From contig NZ_JADBGB010000002.1 in assembly GCF_015220045.1 (NCBI RefSeq), positions 62,001 through 126,000 on the forward strand: a stretch of DNA of 64,000 nt. Reading direction: 5' to 3'. Every line of letters starts with the position of its first letter. Positions within the stretch are counted from its first letter, which is position 1. The position numbers were made by a program, and so were the translations under genes. The notes beneath the pieces were generated by a model. It worked only from the letters and a program-made list of their open reading frames with translations, made no database searches and was not told the origin of the DNA. Source of the DNA: Marivivens aquimaris. GTDB taxonomy: Bacteria; Pseudomonadota; Alphaproteobacteria; Rhodobacterales; Rhodobacteraceae. Positions 1 through 8,744 of the stretch are shown piece after piece.

Positions 1-2
1 GC

Positions 3-776
3 TCATGCGGCGGCTCCGACGGCGGCGCGGTCCTGTGCGGGAACGCCGGCGTAGATCTCGTCCATCTCGGTCTTGGTGAGCTGTTCCGGCTTGTCATCGA
101 AAATGATGCGGCCATAACGCATCCCGACGATGCGGTCGGAGTATTCCTTGGCCTCGGTCACGTTGTGGATGTTGATGATGACAGGCAGTTTCAACTCGCT
201 TGCCAGATCGCGGAGCAGCGACATGATCTGTTCGGAGGTCTTTGGGTCGAGCGATGCGGTCGGCTCGTCGGCGAGCAGAATCTCGGGGCGCTGCATCAGG
301 GCACGCACCACGCCGACACGCTGGCGTTCACCGCCCGAAAGCTCGTCCGCACGTTTGTCCGCGTAATGGGCGATGCCGACGCGTTCCATCAGTTCATAGG
401 CACGGCGGATGTCGTCCTTGGGGTAGCGGCGGGTCAGCGCGGACCAGGTCGAAATGTAGCCCAGACGGCCCGACTGGACGTTTTCCATCACGGTGAGGCG
501 GTCAATGAGGTTGAAGCCCTGAAACACCATGCCGATGCGGCGGCGGGCAGCGCGTAATTCGCTGCGTTTCAGGGTCGTGAATTCGGTCCCGTTGAGATTG
601 ATCGACCCTGATGTCGGCTCGACCAGACGGTTGATGCAGCGCAGCAGGGTACTTTTGCCCGCGCCGGACGATCCGATGACCGAGGTGATCTGGTCGCCCT
701 CGACGGTCAGGTCCAGCTCTTTCAGGACGGGGTCGCCCGATCCGTAACGCTTTGTCAAATTGTTGATTTTTAGCAT
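3..776 (-). CDS. phnC: Phosphonate-type ABC transporter ATP-binding protein
   Basis: Cytoplasmic ATPase of a phosphonate/organophosphonate import system, 257 aa. Visible motifs are Walker A GSSGAGKST near residue 35, the signature LSGGERQRV, and Walker B ILLADEP followed by the conserved D-loop region, all in PhnC-like order. I start at the ATG at 776 (MLKINNLTK) because the longer open frame adds 30 residues that do not resemble an ABC N-terminus. It lies downstream of phnD on the same strand, separated by 123 bases holding two perfect hairpins. The permease gene (phnE) is not in the window and would be expected to the left of base 3. The substrate could be another phosphonate or phosphate ester. 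Confidence 0.9.
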   Translation of the reverse strand: MLKINNLTKRYGSGDPVLKELDLTVEGDQITSVIGSSGAGKSTLLRCINRLVEPTSGSINLNGTEFTTLKRSELRAARRRIGMVFQGFNLIDRLTVMENVQSGRLGYISTWSALTRRYPKDDIRRAYELMERVGIAHYADKRADELSGGERQRVGVVRALMQRPEILLADEPTASLDPKTSEQIMSLLRDLASELKLPVIINIHNVTEAKEYSDRIVGMRYGRIIFDDKPEQLTKTEMDEIYAGVPAQDRAAVGAAA

Positions 777-807
777 GAGTGCCTCTGGGACATAGCACGG
801 CCATGCC

Positions 808-831
808 TCTGCCGGATGTGCGTCCGGCAGA
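808..831 (-). other. Hairpin between phnD and phnC
   Basis: Perfect inverted repeat: 9-base arms (TCTGCCGGA at 808-816, its complement at 823-831) around a 6-base loop. No T-run follows on the minus strand, so it is more likely an mRNA-stabilising or attenuating structure than a full terminator. It probably favours binding-protein over ATPase expression. Confidence 0.6.
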
Positions 832-853
832 AACGTGGAGGAGCCGTGTGGCT

Positions 854-881
854 GTCCGGTCGGCAAAATGACCGACCGGAC
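854..881 (-). other. Second hairpin between phnD and phnC
   Basis: Perfect 10-base inverted repeat (GTCCGGTCGG at 854-863, complement at 872-881) around an 8-base loop, 19 bases after the phnD stop. With the hairpin at 808-831 it makes a tandem structure in the phnD-phnC mRNA. Confidence 0.6.
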
Positions 882-899
882 GCTGGTGGTGGGAGAAAC

Positions 900-1880
900 T
901 TAGTTTCCTGCGAGGCCCTGCGGCGTGTACTCGACGCCGTTGGACGCTTGGATCTGACGGATAACCGCCCACTGATCCTTGTAGGTGATCGGGATGAACT
1001 TGCTCACGCCTTCGAATTCGTCGCCAAGCGCGGTGCCAGCGAAGTCAAAGGTGAAGAAGGCTTCCTTGATCTTCTCGGCCAGCTCGGGGTCGAGGTTATG
1101 CGCAAGGTTGAACGAGGTGGTCGGGAACGGGTCGCTTTCCCAGATCATGCGGACGTCCGCCGGATCGTAGAGCCCGCGTTCCGCCATGCGGTCCACAACT
1201 TCGGACGCAACCGGAGCCGCATCGTAGTCACCCGCGACAACGCCCAGCATCGACTGGTCGTGCGAACCCGAGTAGATCACTTCGTAGTCCTCATCCGGCA
1301 CAACGCCGAGGTCGGGGAACAGCGCGCGCGGCGCCTGGTTGCCCGAGTTCGAGGTGGGCGAGGTGTGTGCCACCCGGCGGCCTGCGAGGTCGGCGACCTC
1401 TTCGATGTCGCTGTCCGACTGGGTGAAGACCTGCAGCTTGTAGCCGAACTGGCCGTCTTCTGCGCCCATGATCGCGAATGGCACCGCACCGGCGAGGTTC
1501 ACCGCGAACGGGGTCGGACCGGTCGAGAAGCCGGCAACGTGCAGACGGCCCGAACGCATGGCCTCGACCTCGGCAGAGTTCGACTGGACCGCAAAGAACT
1601 GTACGTCCTTGCCGGTGGTCTCCGAAAGGTGCTCGATGAACGGCTCCCAGATGTCGGCATAAACGGCCGGATCTTCGACTGGGGTGTAGGCGAACACGAG
1701 CGTGTCAGGATCGCTCAACTGCGCCGGATCGGTCGGCGTATCGGCCACAAGGTCGCCGTTCGCGTCGCAATAAAGCGTGTCTAACGCACCCTGATTGGCA
1801 CAATCCTGCGCCGAAGCTGCGAATGCGCTGATGCTGAGTGCGCCCAGTGCCGTCGCGGCACGGGTGATGAATTTGGTCAT
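900..1880 (-). CDS. phnD: Phosphonate ABC transporter substrate-binding protein
   Basis: Periplasmic binding protein of the PhnD family, 326 aa. A Sec signal peptide is visible at the N-terminus (MTKFITRAATALGALSISAFAASA). The mature part carries PhnD-type features: FAYTPVEDP in the first strand, AGRRVAHTSP, and GSHDQSMLGVVAGDYDAA in the hinge region. I use the ATG at 1880 because a strong GGGAGG ribosome site lies just upstream and the signal peptide begins there. It is the first gene of a phnD-phnC operon and diverges from a response-regulator gene. I see no PhoB-like box upstream, so phosphate control is not evident. The ligand may be a phosphonate, a phosphite or a related anion. Confidence 0.88.
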   Translation of the reverse strand: MTKFITRAATALGALSISAFAASAQDCANQGALDTLYCDANGDLVADTPTDPAQLSDPDTLVFAYTPVEDPAVYADIWEPFIEHLSETTGKDVQFFAVQSNSAEVEAMRSGRLHVAGFSTGPTPFAVNLAGAVPFAIMGAEDGQFGYKLQVFTQSDSDIEEVADLAGRRVAHTSPTSNSGNQAPRALFPDLGVVPDEDYEVIYSGSHDQSMLGVVAGDYDAAPVASEVVDRMAERGLYDPADVRMIWESDPFPTTSFNLAHNLDPELAEKIKEAFFTFDFAGTALGDEFEGVSKFIPITYKDQWAVIRQIQASNGVEYTPQGLAGN

Positions 1881-2020
1881 ATAATTTCCTCCCTTGGACG
1901 CGGCGACCCGATCTTGTTCCTCGTGGGCCACCTGCGTTGGTAGGGCCACGATAGAAGCGCTCCGATCCCGATGGCGAGGCGTAGTGTGTTAACGAAAACC
2001 GCTCCAGACTGCCTTCGGGT

Positions 2021-2031
2021 TAACAATGTTA
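2021..2031. promoter_or_regulatory. Palindrome in phnD / response-regulator intergenic region
   Basis: TAACA-A-TGTTA, an 11-base perfect palindrome in the 258-base divergent region between phnD and the response regulator. A GTTAAC lies about 30 bases away at 1988-1993. It is a candidate site for the adjacent OmpR-type regulator, by position only. The rest of this gap holds the two ribosome sites and a small TCGTGG/CCACGA repeat (1921-1951). Confidence 0.35.
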
Positions 2032-2138
2032 CAATCCGGTTTGCTCTGCTTAAACTGGCCGGAAATCTGCGCTATCAACTCTGACCGGCCCCCATTCAGG
2101 CCGGACATAAGCCAAGCACGTAGCAGGAGGAGAGTTGC

Positions 2139-2858
2139 ATGCAGGCCGGCAAGGGAGAGCCGACAATCGCCATCGTCGACGACGATCCGCACGTCCGTGA
2201 AACGCTGTCCGCGCTCATGGTCGAAAGCGGGTTCGGCGTCGTGACATGCGCCGACATTCCGAGCTTTCACGCGCTTGGCGACCCGCCGCCCGTGGACCTT
2301 GTTGTGATCGACCTGCGGCTCAGCGGCGAGTCCGGCTTAACGCTCGCGATCCATATCCGCGAACGCTACGAGATCCCGATTGTCATGCTGACAGGCGTCG
2401 GTAACGAAATCGACCGTATTATCGGACTGGAAACCAGTGCGGACGATTACCTGATCAAACCTTTCAATCCCCGCGAACTGGTCGCCCGCATCCGCGCGGT
2501 CCTGCGCCGTTACGGTCACAGCAGTGCCAAGCCCGCGACGAACGGGCAGGCGATTGCCTTCGGCGCCAAGAAACTGGACCTCGAAAGCCGGCGGCTATTG
2601 GACGGTGAGAACGAGGAAATCCCGCTGACCAACGCCGAATACCGCCTGCTCGAATTCTTCGCCAAGAACCCCGAGCGGGTCATCACGCGGCCCGAACTGC
2701 TCGAAGAACTCGGCTCGGATATGGAGCGTTACGTGGACCGCACCATCGACGTGCTGATCCTGCGCCTACGCCGCAAAATCGAGCCTGTTCCGTCCAAACC
2801 CGTGCATCTGCAAACCCGCCGGACCCGCGGGTACGTGTTCCAACTGTCCCCAAGCTGA
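2139..2858 (+). CDS. OmpR/TorR-type two-component response regulator
   Basis: DNA-binding response regulator, 239 aa. The receiver domain (about 8-122) has acidic residues D14-D16, phospho-acceptor D58 (VVIDLRLSG), T85 (MLTG) and K107 (YLIKPF). A winged-helix output domain covers about 140-236, ending in RTRGYVF as in OmpR/PhoB regulators. An AGGAGG ribosome site at 2125-2130 fixes the start. The partner histidine kinase begins 2 bases after the stop, so the two are co-transcribed. Divergence from phnD suggests, but does not show, that it controls the phn genes. TorR is the closest named type I can suggest. Confidence 0.85.
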   Translation: MQAGKGEPTIAIVDDDPHVRETLSALMVESGFGVVTCADIPSFHALGDPPPVDLVVIDLRLSGESGLTLAIHIRERYEIPIVMLTGVGNEIDRIIGLETSADDYLIKPFNPRELVARIRAVLRRYGHSSAKPATNGQAIAFGAKKLDLESRRLLDGENEEIPLTNAEYRLLEFFAKNPERVITRPELLEELGSDMERYVDRTIDVLILRLRRKIEPVPSKPVHLQTRRTRGYVFQLSPS

Positions 2859-2860
2859 CG

Positions 2861-5320
2861 ATGGGTTTCATCCGCAACCTCAGCGTTCGTTTCCGCCTGT
2901 CGGCCGCCATCGCGGTGCTGTTCACGCTCATGCTGCTGGTCAGTCTGATCGGGATGCGCGTGCTGAACCGGACCGAGTTGTGGATGAACGTGCTCCATCA
3001 GGACACGCTGACCGAGGTCTCCGCCGCGCTGACACTTTCACAGGAGTCCTCCGACCTCGCGACTTCCGCGCCGTTTCTTTTCGCGCTGTTTGCCCCTTTC
3101 CAGCTCGAGAAAGAGGCGCAGAGCATCCGCGAAAACCTCCAGCGGATCGAAGAGCAGTCCGTGGGTGATCCCGAACTGGCCCTGCCGATTGCGCGGCTGC
3201 GGTTGGCCATCGACGATCTGACCCGCGCGCTGCTGCCGCAGACCGAACGCAAGGCCGCGCTGGAGGCCGTCGACCGCGAGATGGTGCGCCTGAACAACCG
3301 CGTGCGCAGGTTGGCGAATGACGAGAGCCTGCCGCTGGAAGATCGTCAGCAATGGGCCGACCTGCAACAACTCGCGATCAACGCGCTAGGAGCCGCGCGG
3401 GCCGATGCGCTGATTGAACTGGGCGACTTCAGCCGAATTTTCACGCAGCGCCGCGCGCAGATTGGCGACCTGTCCCCTGACCAGCAGACTACGCTGGGCG
3501 AACTGGACGAGGCTATGCAGCGCAGCGGCGGGCTTTTTGTGCTGAAATACAACGATCTGGCGGCGCATCTTGATGCCGAAAACGCGCTATTCCGCATCCG
3601 TCAGGAAACGAGCCGCATCAGCACCTACGCCGAAGCCAAGGTCACATCGGCTCAGGAACGCCTGAGCCAAGCGCGGATGGACACCTCGCGGAACCTCGAA
3701 CTGGCGAAGAAATCGTTCTTTGCTTTCATCCTCGCCAGCCTTCTGGTTGCCGTGAGTTCCGCCATCTACGTGTCCCGCTATGTGGCGAGGAACATTCAGG
3801 AAATCGCTGGCAAGATGCGCGAACTGGCCGCTGGAAACCTGCGGGCCGACCTGCCGAACAAGGTCAATTCCGACGACGAGATCGGGCAGCTTTATGCGGC
3901 CTTCGATGTGTTCCGCGAAAACGCGCGCAATCTGGACCGCCGCACGGGGCAGATCAGGCATCAGAACGCGCTCTTTTCCCGTGTTTTCAATAACATCAGG
4001 GACGGTGTTGCCGTGGCCTCTGCGAACGGGCTGATCGAGGCGGAGAACGCTAATTTGCGCAAACTCCTCCGCCTGCCGCCCGACACGACCAACGGACCGA
4101 ACCAGATGGACGAGCTGATCGCGCGGTCCCGCTTCACCCGCCAACCGACCGCTCGCGAGGTGGATTTCGAGGAATACGCCGACCCCGACGGCAACATTGT
4201 CGAGATGCGGCAATCCCCCCTGCCGAGCGGTGGCACCGTCTGGCTGGTCTCCGAAACCACCGAGCGGAAAAAGGTCGAAGCGCGGCTCGAAGAAATCCGC
4301 CGTGTCGAGGCGCTCGGCAAGGTGTCGGGCGAGATCGCGCATGATTTCGGCAACATCCTGTCGAGCATTTCCGGCAACCTGCACCTGATGGAAAAAGCCG
4401 ACGCCGACCGTGCCCGCGCCCTGCGCCAGCGGATCGGGTCTGCGCTCGATCTGGGTGTTTCGCTGACAGAACGGCTGCTGGCTTTTGCCCGCAAACAGCA
4501 CCTCGCGCCGCAGGTGACGGACATTGGCGAGCTGGTCGAAGGTATGGCCGATCTGCTGGAAATCGCCGTCCCGAGCACGGTAGAGATCGCGATCACCGTG
4601 CCTGAAGCACCCTCGCTCAGCCTTGTCGATCCGGGGCAGCTGGAAAGCGCGATCCTGAACCTTTGCGTCAACGCGGGGCAGGCGATTGACGGGGCGGGGC
4701 GGATAGAGATCACTGTTGCGGCGGGCGATGGCACGACCGTGACCATCGCGGACAACGGGCGCGGGATGACGTCGGAAACGCTCCGCCAAGCGACCGAGCC
4801 GTTCTATACCGCACGCGCCGATGGGCAGGGGACGGGCCTCGGGCTGTCGATGGTGGACGGGTTCGTGCACCAGTCGGGCGGCAATATGACGATCACTTCG
4901 GACACGAGCGCCGCCGCGCATGGTACCGTCATCACGATGACCTTCCCGCCCGTCGAGGCGGTCGCCGGACCGCAGCCCATGACCACCGGCACCGCGCTCG
5001 TCATCGACGACGACCCTGCCTATCTGGCCTCCGTCGCGCATATCGCCAAGGAGGCGGGCTACACCGTGCGCCGCGCGCAGACGTTTGCCGAAGGGCTCGC
5101 GATGTTGGAGGCTGAGGAATTCGCGCTCGTTATCAGTGACTTGAACCTCGATAGCGGGAATTCGGGCTGGGATATCCTCAGCGCCGCGCAGGTCCGCAAT
5201 CCAGAAAGCCGCCTTGTCATCATGTCTACCCGCGAAATTCGCGGCGGGGCGAACGGGCTACAGGCTGCGACGCTCAAAAAACCGTTTTCCGATGCCGACC
5301 TGCGGCGGGTGCTGATGTGA
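2861..5320 (+). CDS. Hybrid sensor histidine kinase with C-terminal receiver (TorS-like layout)
   Basis: Membrane sensor kinase, 819 aa. A first membrane helix (about 13-32) is followed by a long helical periplasmic region (about 33-284), a second helix (about 285-305), a HAMP linker, a PAS-like segment (about 366-467), a HisKA domain with H494 in EIAHDFGN, an ATPase domain (NLCVNAGQ, DNGRGM, GQGTGLGLS), and a receiver with D760 (VISDLNL) and LKKPF. No Hpt domain is visible, although TorS has one. The all-helical sensor region resembles sensors that read a periplasmic binding protein. The phnD product is encoded next door and is a possible partner, which is inference. It is co-transcribed with the upstream regulator. 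Confidence 0.82.
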   Translation: MGFIRNLSVRFRLSAAIAVLFTLMLLVSLIGMRVLNRTELWMNVLHQDTLTEVSAALTLSQESSDLATSAPFLFALFAPFQLEKEAQSIRENLQRIEEQSVGDPELALPIARLRLAIDDLTRALLPQTERKAALEAVDREMVRLNNRVRRLANDESLPLEDRQQWADLQQLAINALGAARADALIELGDFSRIFTQRRAQIGDLSPDQQTTLGELDEAMQRSGGLFVLKYNDLAAHLDAENALFRIRQETSRISTYAEAKVTSAQERLSQARMDTSRNLELAKKSFFAFILASLLVAVSSAIYVSRYVARNIQEIAGKMRELAAGNLRADLPNKVNSDDEIGQLYAAFDVFRENARNLDRRTGQIRHQNALFSRVFNNIRDGVAVASANGLIEAENANLRKLLRLPPDTTNGPNQMDELIARSRFTRQPTAREVDFEEYADPDGNIVEMRQSPLPSGGTVWLVSETTERKKVEARLEEIRRVEALGKVSGEIAHDFGNILSSISGNLHLMEKADADRARALRQRIGSALDLGVSLTERLLAFARKQHLAPQVTDIGELVEGMADLLEIAVPSTVEIAITVPEAPSLSLVDPGQLESAILNLCVNAGQAIDGAGRIEITVAAGDGTTVTIADNGRGMTSETLRQATEPFYTARADGQGTGLGLSMVDGFVHQSGGNMTITSDTSAAAHGTVITMTFPPVEAVAGPQPMTTGTALVIDDDPAYLASVAHIAKEAGYTVRRAQTFAEGLAMLEAEEFALVISDLNLDSGNSGWDILSAAQVRNPESRLVIMSTREIRGGANGLQAATLKKPFSDADLRRVLM

Positions 5321-5321
5321 A

Positions 5322-5349
5322 AAAGGCCGGAGCGTGAACTCCGGCCTTT
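5322..5349. terminator. Bidirectional terminator between convergent genes
   Basis: Perfect 11-base inverted repeat (AAAGGCCGGAG at 5322-5332 and its complement at 5339-5349) around a 6-base loop, with A- and T-rich outer ends. It sits exactly between the stop of the kinase gene and the stop of the ABC ATPase gene. Confidence 0.85.
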
Positions 5350-5353
5350 CCAT

Positions 5354-6967
5354 TCAAAGCGTCTGCTGGACTTCTTCCATCCAACCGAGCCGCATTTCCG
5401 GCACCGATTTCAGCAGCTTGTCGGTGTAGTCGTCGAACGGCGGCGCGAGCACCTTCGACTTCGGACCGTAGCGTACCAGCTTGCCGAGGTGCATCACGGC
5501 GATGCTGTCGGCGATGGCGCGAACGGTGGCGATGTCGTGGGTGATGAACATGTAGGACACATGCTCGCGGTCCTGCAAATCCTTGAGAAGACGCAGGATT
5601 CCGTCAGCCACCAGCGGGTCGAGTGCGCTGGTCACCTCGTCGCAGATGATCAGCTTCGGCTTGGCCGCGAGGGCACGGGCGATACAGACACGCTGCTTCT
5701 GGCCGCCCGAAAGCTCTGCCGGATAGCGGTCGATAAAGCCTGCGCCCAGTTCGATCTCGTCGAGCAATTCGACCACGCGGTTGCGGAGTTCCTTGCCCTT
5801 CATGCCGAAATAGAACTGGAGCGGACGGCCGATGATCGTGCCGACGGTCTGGCGCGGGTTCATTGCGACGTCCGCCATCTGGTAGATCATCTGCAATTCG
5901 CGCAGATCGTTGCGGCTGCGGCCCTTGAGGTCACGCGAAAGTTCGCGATCGTCAAAGGTAACGCGCCCCTTGATCTGCGGCAGAAGCCCCGTGATCACGC
6001 GCGCCAACGTGGATTTACCCGAACCGGATTCCCCCACGACAGCCAGCGTGGTGCCGGGCTGGATCGCGATGTTGATGTCCGAAAGCACCTCGCGGTCCAT
6101 GCCGGTGTAGCGGGCATGGAGGTTTGAGGCTTCGAGCACCGGTTTGTCATCGCTGACCTTTTCGGTGTGATCCTTGGCCGTCACCGAAACGAGCGCAGCA
6201 GTGTATTCCTCGCGCGGGGCGGTGATGATCTGCTCGGTGGTGCCGTATTCGACCGTCTTGCCGTGGCGCAGAACCATGATGTCGTCGGCGATCTGGGCCA
6301 CGACCGCGAGGTCGTGCGTGATATAAAGCGCCGCAACGCCCTGATCACTGATCGCGGCCTTGATCGCGGCCAGAACACCAAGCTGCGTGGTCACGTCGAG
6401 CGCGGTTGTCGGCTCGTCGAAGATCACCAGATCGGGCTGCGGACACAGCGCCATCGCGGTCATCGCGCGCTGAAGCTGACCACCCGACACTTGGTGCGGG
6501 TAGCGGTCGCCGAAGTTTTCGGGCTCGGGCAGGCCGAGCTTGCGGAACAGATCGACGGCACGCGCCTCGGCTTCGGCTTTGCTGGCCTTACCGTGGTAGA
6601 GCGTGGCCTCAATGACCTGCTCCATCAGCCGTTTGGCAGGGTTGAAGGCCGCAGCGGCGGATTGCGCCACATAGGTCACTTCGGCCCCCCGCAGCTTGCG
6701 CAGAACGCCGGACTTGGCGTTGCGGATGTCGCGACCATTGAGGATGATCTCCCCCTCGGTCAGTTCGATCCCGCCGCGTCCGTAGCTCATGGCAGAGAGG
6801 CCGATGGTGGACTTGCCTGCACCGGATTCCCCGATGAGGCCAAGCACCTTGCCCTTTTCCAGCGCGAGCGACACGCCGTCCACGATGGTAATCCGCTGGG
6901 GCGGCTCGCCCGGCGGATAACTGGTCGCCTCGATCTTGAGGTTGTTGATTTCCAGCAGGTTACCCAT
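5354..6967 (-). CDS. Peptide-type ABC transporter, fused double ATPase (DppD-DppF type)
   Basis: Cytoplasmic ATPase, 537 aa, made of two complete ABC domains in one chain: Walker A GESGAGKST with signature VSGGQLQRA, then GESGSGKST with LSGGQKQRV. Walker B motifs are LVIFDEPTTALD and LIICDEVTSALD. This matches DppD-DppF/GsiA-like fusions that energise peptide/opine/nickel-type importers. It is the last gene of an operon that begins with carnitine-degradation enzymes, so its load is probably a carnitine-related quaternary amine rather than a peptide, by inference. Its start overlaps the permease stop by 8 bases. Confidence 0.9.
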   Translation of the reverse strand: MGNLLEINNLKIEATSYPPGEPPQRITIVDGVSLALEKGKVLGLIGESGAGKSTIGLSAMSYGRGGIELTEGEIILNGRDIRNAKSGVLRKLRGAEVTYVAQSAAAAFNPAKRLMEQVIEATLYHGKASKAEAEARAVDLFRKLGLPEPENFGDRYPHQVSGGQLQRAMTAMALCPQPDLVIFDEPTTALDVTTQLGVLAAIKAAISDQGVAALYITHDLAVVAQIADDIMVLRHGKTVEYGTTEQIITAPREEYTAALVSVTAKDHTEKVSDDKPVLEASNLHARYTGMDREVLSDINIAIQPGTTLAVVGESGSGKSTLARVITGLLPQIKGRVTFDDRELSRDLKGRSRNDLRELQMIYQMADVAMNPRQTVGTIIGRPLQFYFGMKGKELRNRVVELLDEIELGAGFIDRYPAELSGGQKQRVCIARALAAKPKLIICDEVTSALDPLVADGILRLLKDLQDREHVSYMFITHDIATVRAIADSIAVMHLGKLVRYGPKSKVLAPPFDDYTDKLLKSVPEMRLGWMEEVQQTL

Positions 6968-7778
6968 TGCGGCCTCCTTTCAGCGACGAGGTACGGTCGA
7001 GCACCCAGTCGGCGACGAGGTTGACGCTAATCGCCAGTGCGGCAATCGCGATGGCAGGCAGCAGGGCCGCCGGAATGCCGTAGACGATACCGTCCTTGTT
7101 TTCCTTCACGATCCCGCCCCAGTCGGCTGCGGGCGGCTGAACGCCAAGGCCGAGGAACGACAGAGTGGACACGAACAGCACCATGAAGATGAAGCGCATC
7201 CCTGCTTCCGCGACGAGCGGCGACAGAGCGTTGGGAAGGATTTCGCGGAAAATGATCCACGCACGGCCCTCGCCGCGCAGACGGGCCGCCTCGACGTAGT
7301 CCATAACCTCGATATCGCTGGCGACGGCACGGGATAGGCGGAACACACGGGTGGAATCCAGAAGGCCCATCACGAGGATCAGCACAGGCAGCGTGACCGG
7401 CATGACCGACAGCACGACAAGCGCGAAAATCAGCGTCGGGATCGCCATGATCAGGTCGACAAACCGCGACAGAAGCTGGTCGATCCAGCCACCGATCACG
7501 GCAGCGAACAGACCCAGCACAGAGCCGGTGACAAAGCTGACCACAGTTGCGGCGATGGCGACGAAGATCGTCGTCTGGCCACCCCAGATCAGGCGCGACA
7601 GCAGGTCACGACCGATGTTGTCGGTGCCCAAGAGATGCTCTGCCGACGCGGGCTCCCACACATCGCCGACGATTTCGCTGACGCTATAGGGGGCCACCCA
7701 CTGCGCGAAGATCGCGCACAGAAGGAACAGGGTAGTGATAAGAAGCCCGATCAGGGCGGGGAATGGTACACGCCTCAT
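6960..7778 (-). CDS. Peptide-type ABC transporter permease (DppC-like)
   Basis: Inner-membrane permease, 272 aa, with an N-terminal anchor helix (FPALIGLLITTLFLLCAIFA) and five further membrane segments. The conserved DppC-type EAARLRGEGRAWIIFREILPNA loop is present and contacts the ATPase. The start at 7778 gives a 4-base ATGA overlap with the upstream permease; the longer open frame adds 31 polar residues and is unlikely. It pairs with the DppB-like permease encoded just upstream. Confidence 0.9.
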   Translation of the reverse strand: MRRVPFPALIGLLITTLFLLCAIFAQWVAPYSVSEIVGDVWEPASAEHLLGTDNIGRDLLSRLIWGGQTTIFVAIAATVVSFVTGSVLGLFAAVIGGWIDQLLSRFVDLIMAIPTLIFALVVLSVMPVTLPVLILVMGLLDSTRVFRLSRAVASDIEVMDYVEAARLRGEGRAWIIFREILPNALSPLVAEAGMRFIFMVLFVSTLSFLGLGVQPPAADWGGIVKENKDGIVYGIPAALLPAIAIAALAISVNLVADWVLDRTSSLKGGRNG

Positions 7779-8734
7779 TTCGGATGCCTCAGTCTCGGGT
7801 TTGCGAGGATCGAAACGATATCCGCAAACATATTCAGAAGGATGTAAACCGCCGCGAAAATCAGGCCGCACGCCTGCACGACAGGCACGTCACGCTTGGC
7901 AACGTGGTCCACAAGGTACTGGCCCATGCCGGGGTAGACGAAGACCACCTCGACCACGACCACACCCACAACGAGGTAGGCGAGGTTGAGCATGACCACG
8001 TTGACGATCGGCGCGATGGAGTTCGGGAACGCGTGGCGCCAGATCACCTGAAGCCGCGGGATGCCCTTCAGCTCTGCGGTTTCGATGTAGGCCGATTGCA
8101 TCACGTTCAGCAGCGCCGCGCGGGTCATACGCATCATGTGCGCGAGGACCACGAAAACGAGCACTGCAACGGGGAGCGTGATGGCGTGGAGCTTGTCCCA
8201 AAAGCCCATGCTGCTGTTGAGCATCGCCACCGACGGCGCCCAGCCGAGCTTTACCGCGACGAAGTACATCAGGATGTAGCTCATCATGAACTCGGGGATC
8301 GAAATGGCCGAGAGCGTGACGGCAGAGATCAGCTTGTCGGGCCAGCGACCACGGTAGAGAACCGAAACGAGGCCGAGCGTGATTGCGAGCGGAACGGAGA
8401 TGACGGCAGCCCAAGCGGCAAGGAACAGCGTGTTGCCGAGGCGCTCTCCGATCGAGGTCGCAATATCACGGCCATTCGTCAGCGAGGTGCCGAGGTCGCC
8501 CTGAAGGACACCGCCGAGCCACGAGAAATAGCGCTGGTAGGCAGGGACGTTGAGGCCAAGCTCTTCGCGCAGGTTCGCGAGCGATTCAGGCGTCGCCGTC
8601 TGACCGAGGATCGACTGTGCGACGTCCCCCGGAAGGATTTGCGTGCCGACAAAGATCAATATCGACACGAGGAAAATGAGCAGAAGGCCCAGCGAAATTC
8701 GCTGGACCAACAGTTTAACCACAAGTGAGTTCAT
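7775..8734 (-). CDS. Peptide-type ABC transporter permease (DppB-like)
   Basis: Inner-membrane permease, 319 aa. It has the DppB N-terminal signature helix followed by GTQILPGDVAQ, and the coupling loop IETAELKGIPRLQVIWRHAF. Six membrane segments are visible. It is translationally coupled to the downstream permease (ATGA) and lies 10 bases after the binding-protein gene. The operon context suggests carnitine or a related betaine as substrate. Confidence 0.9.
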   Translation of the reverse strand: MNSLVVKLLVQRISLGLLLIFLVSILIFVGTQILPGDVAQSILGQTATPESLANLREELGLNVPAYQRYFSWLGGVLQGDLGTSLTNGRDIATSIGERLGNTLFLAAWAAVISVPLAITLGLVSVLYRGRWPDKLISAVTLSAISIPEFMMSYILMYFVAVKLGWAPSVAMLNSSMGFWDKLHAITLPVAVLVFVVLAHMMRMTRAALLNVMQSAYIETAELKGIPRLQVIWRHAFPNSIAPIVNVVMLNLAYLVVGVVVVEVVFVYPGMGQYLVDHVAKRDVPVVQACGLIFAAVYILLNMFADIVSILANPRLRHPK

Positions 8735-8744
8735 GCGGCCGGCC

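Noticed and set aside
1881-2138. A PhoB box upstream of phnD
   Set aside because: I looked for CTGTCAT-type direct repeats and saw none; only the TAACA-A-TGTTA palindrome stands out.
3587-5041. A 484-codon frame antisense to the hybrid histidine kinase
   Set aside because: Same GC-driven antisense effect; the sense strand shows complete HisKA, ATPase and receiver motifs.
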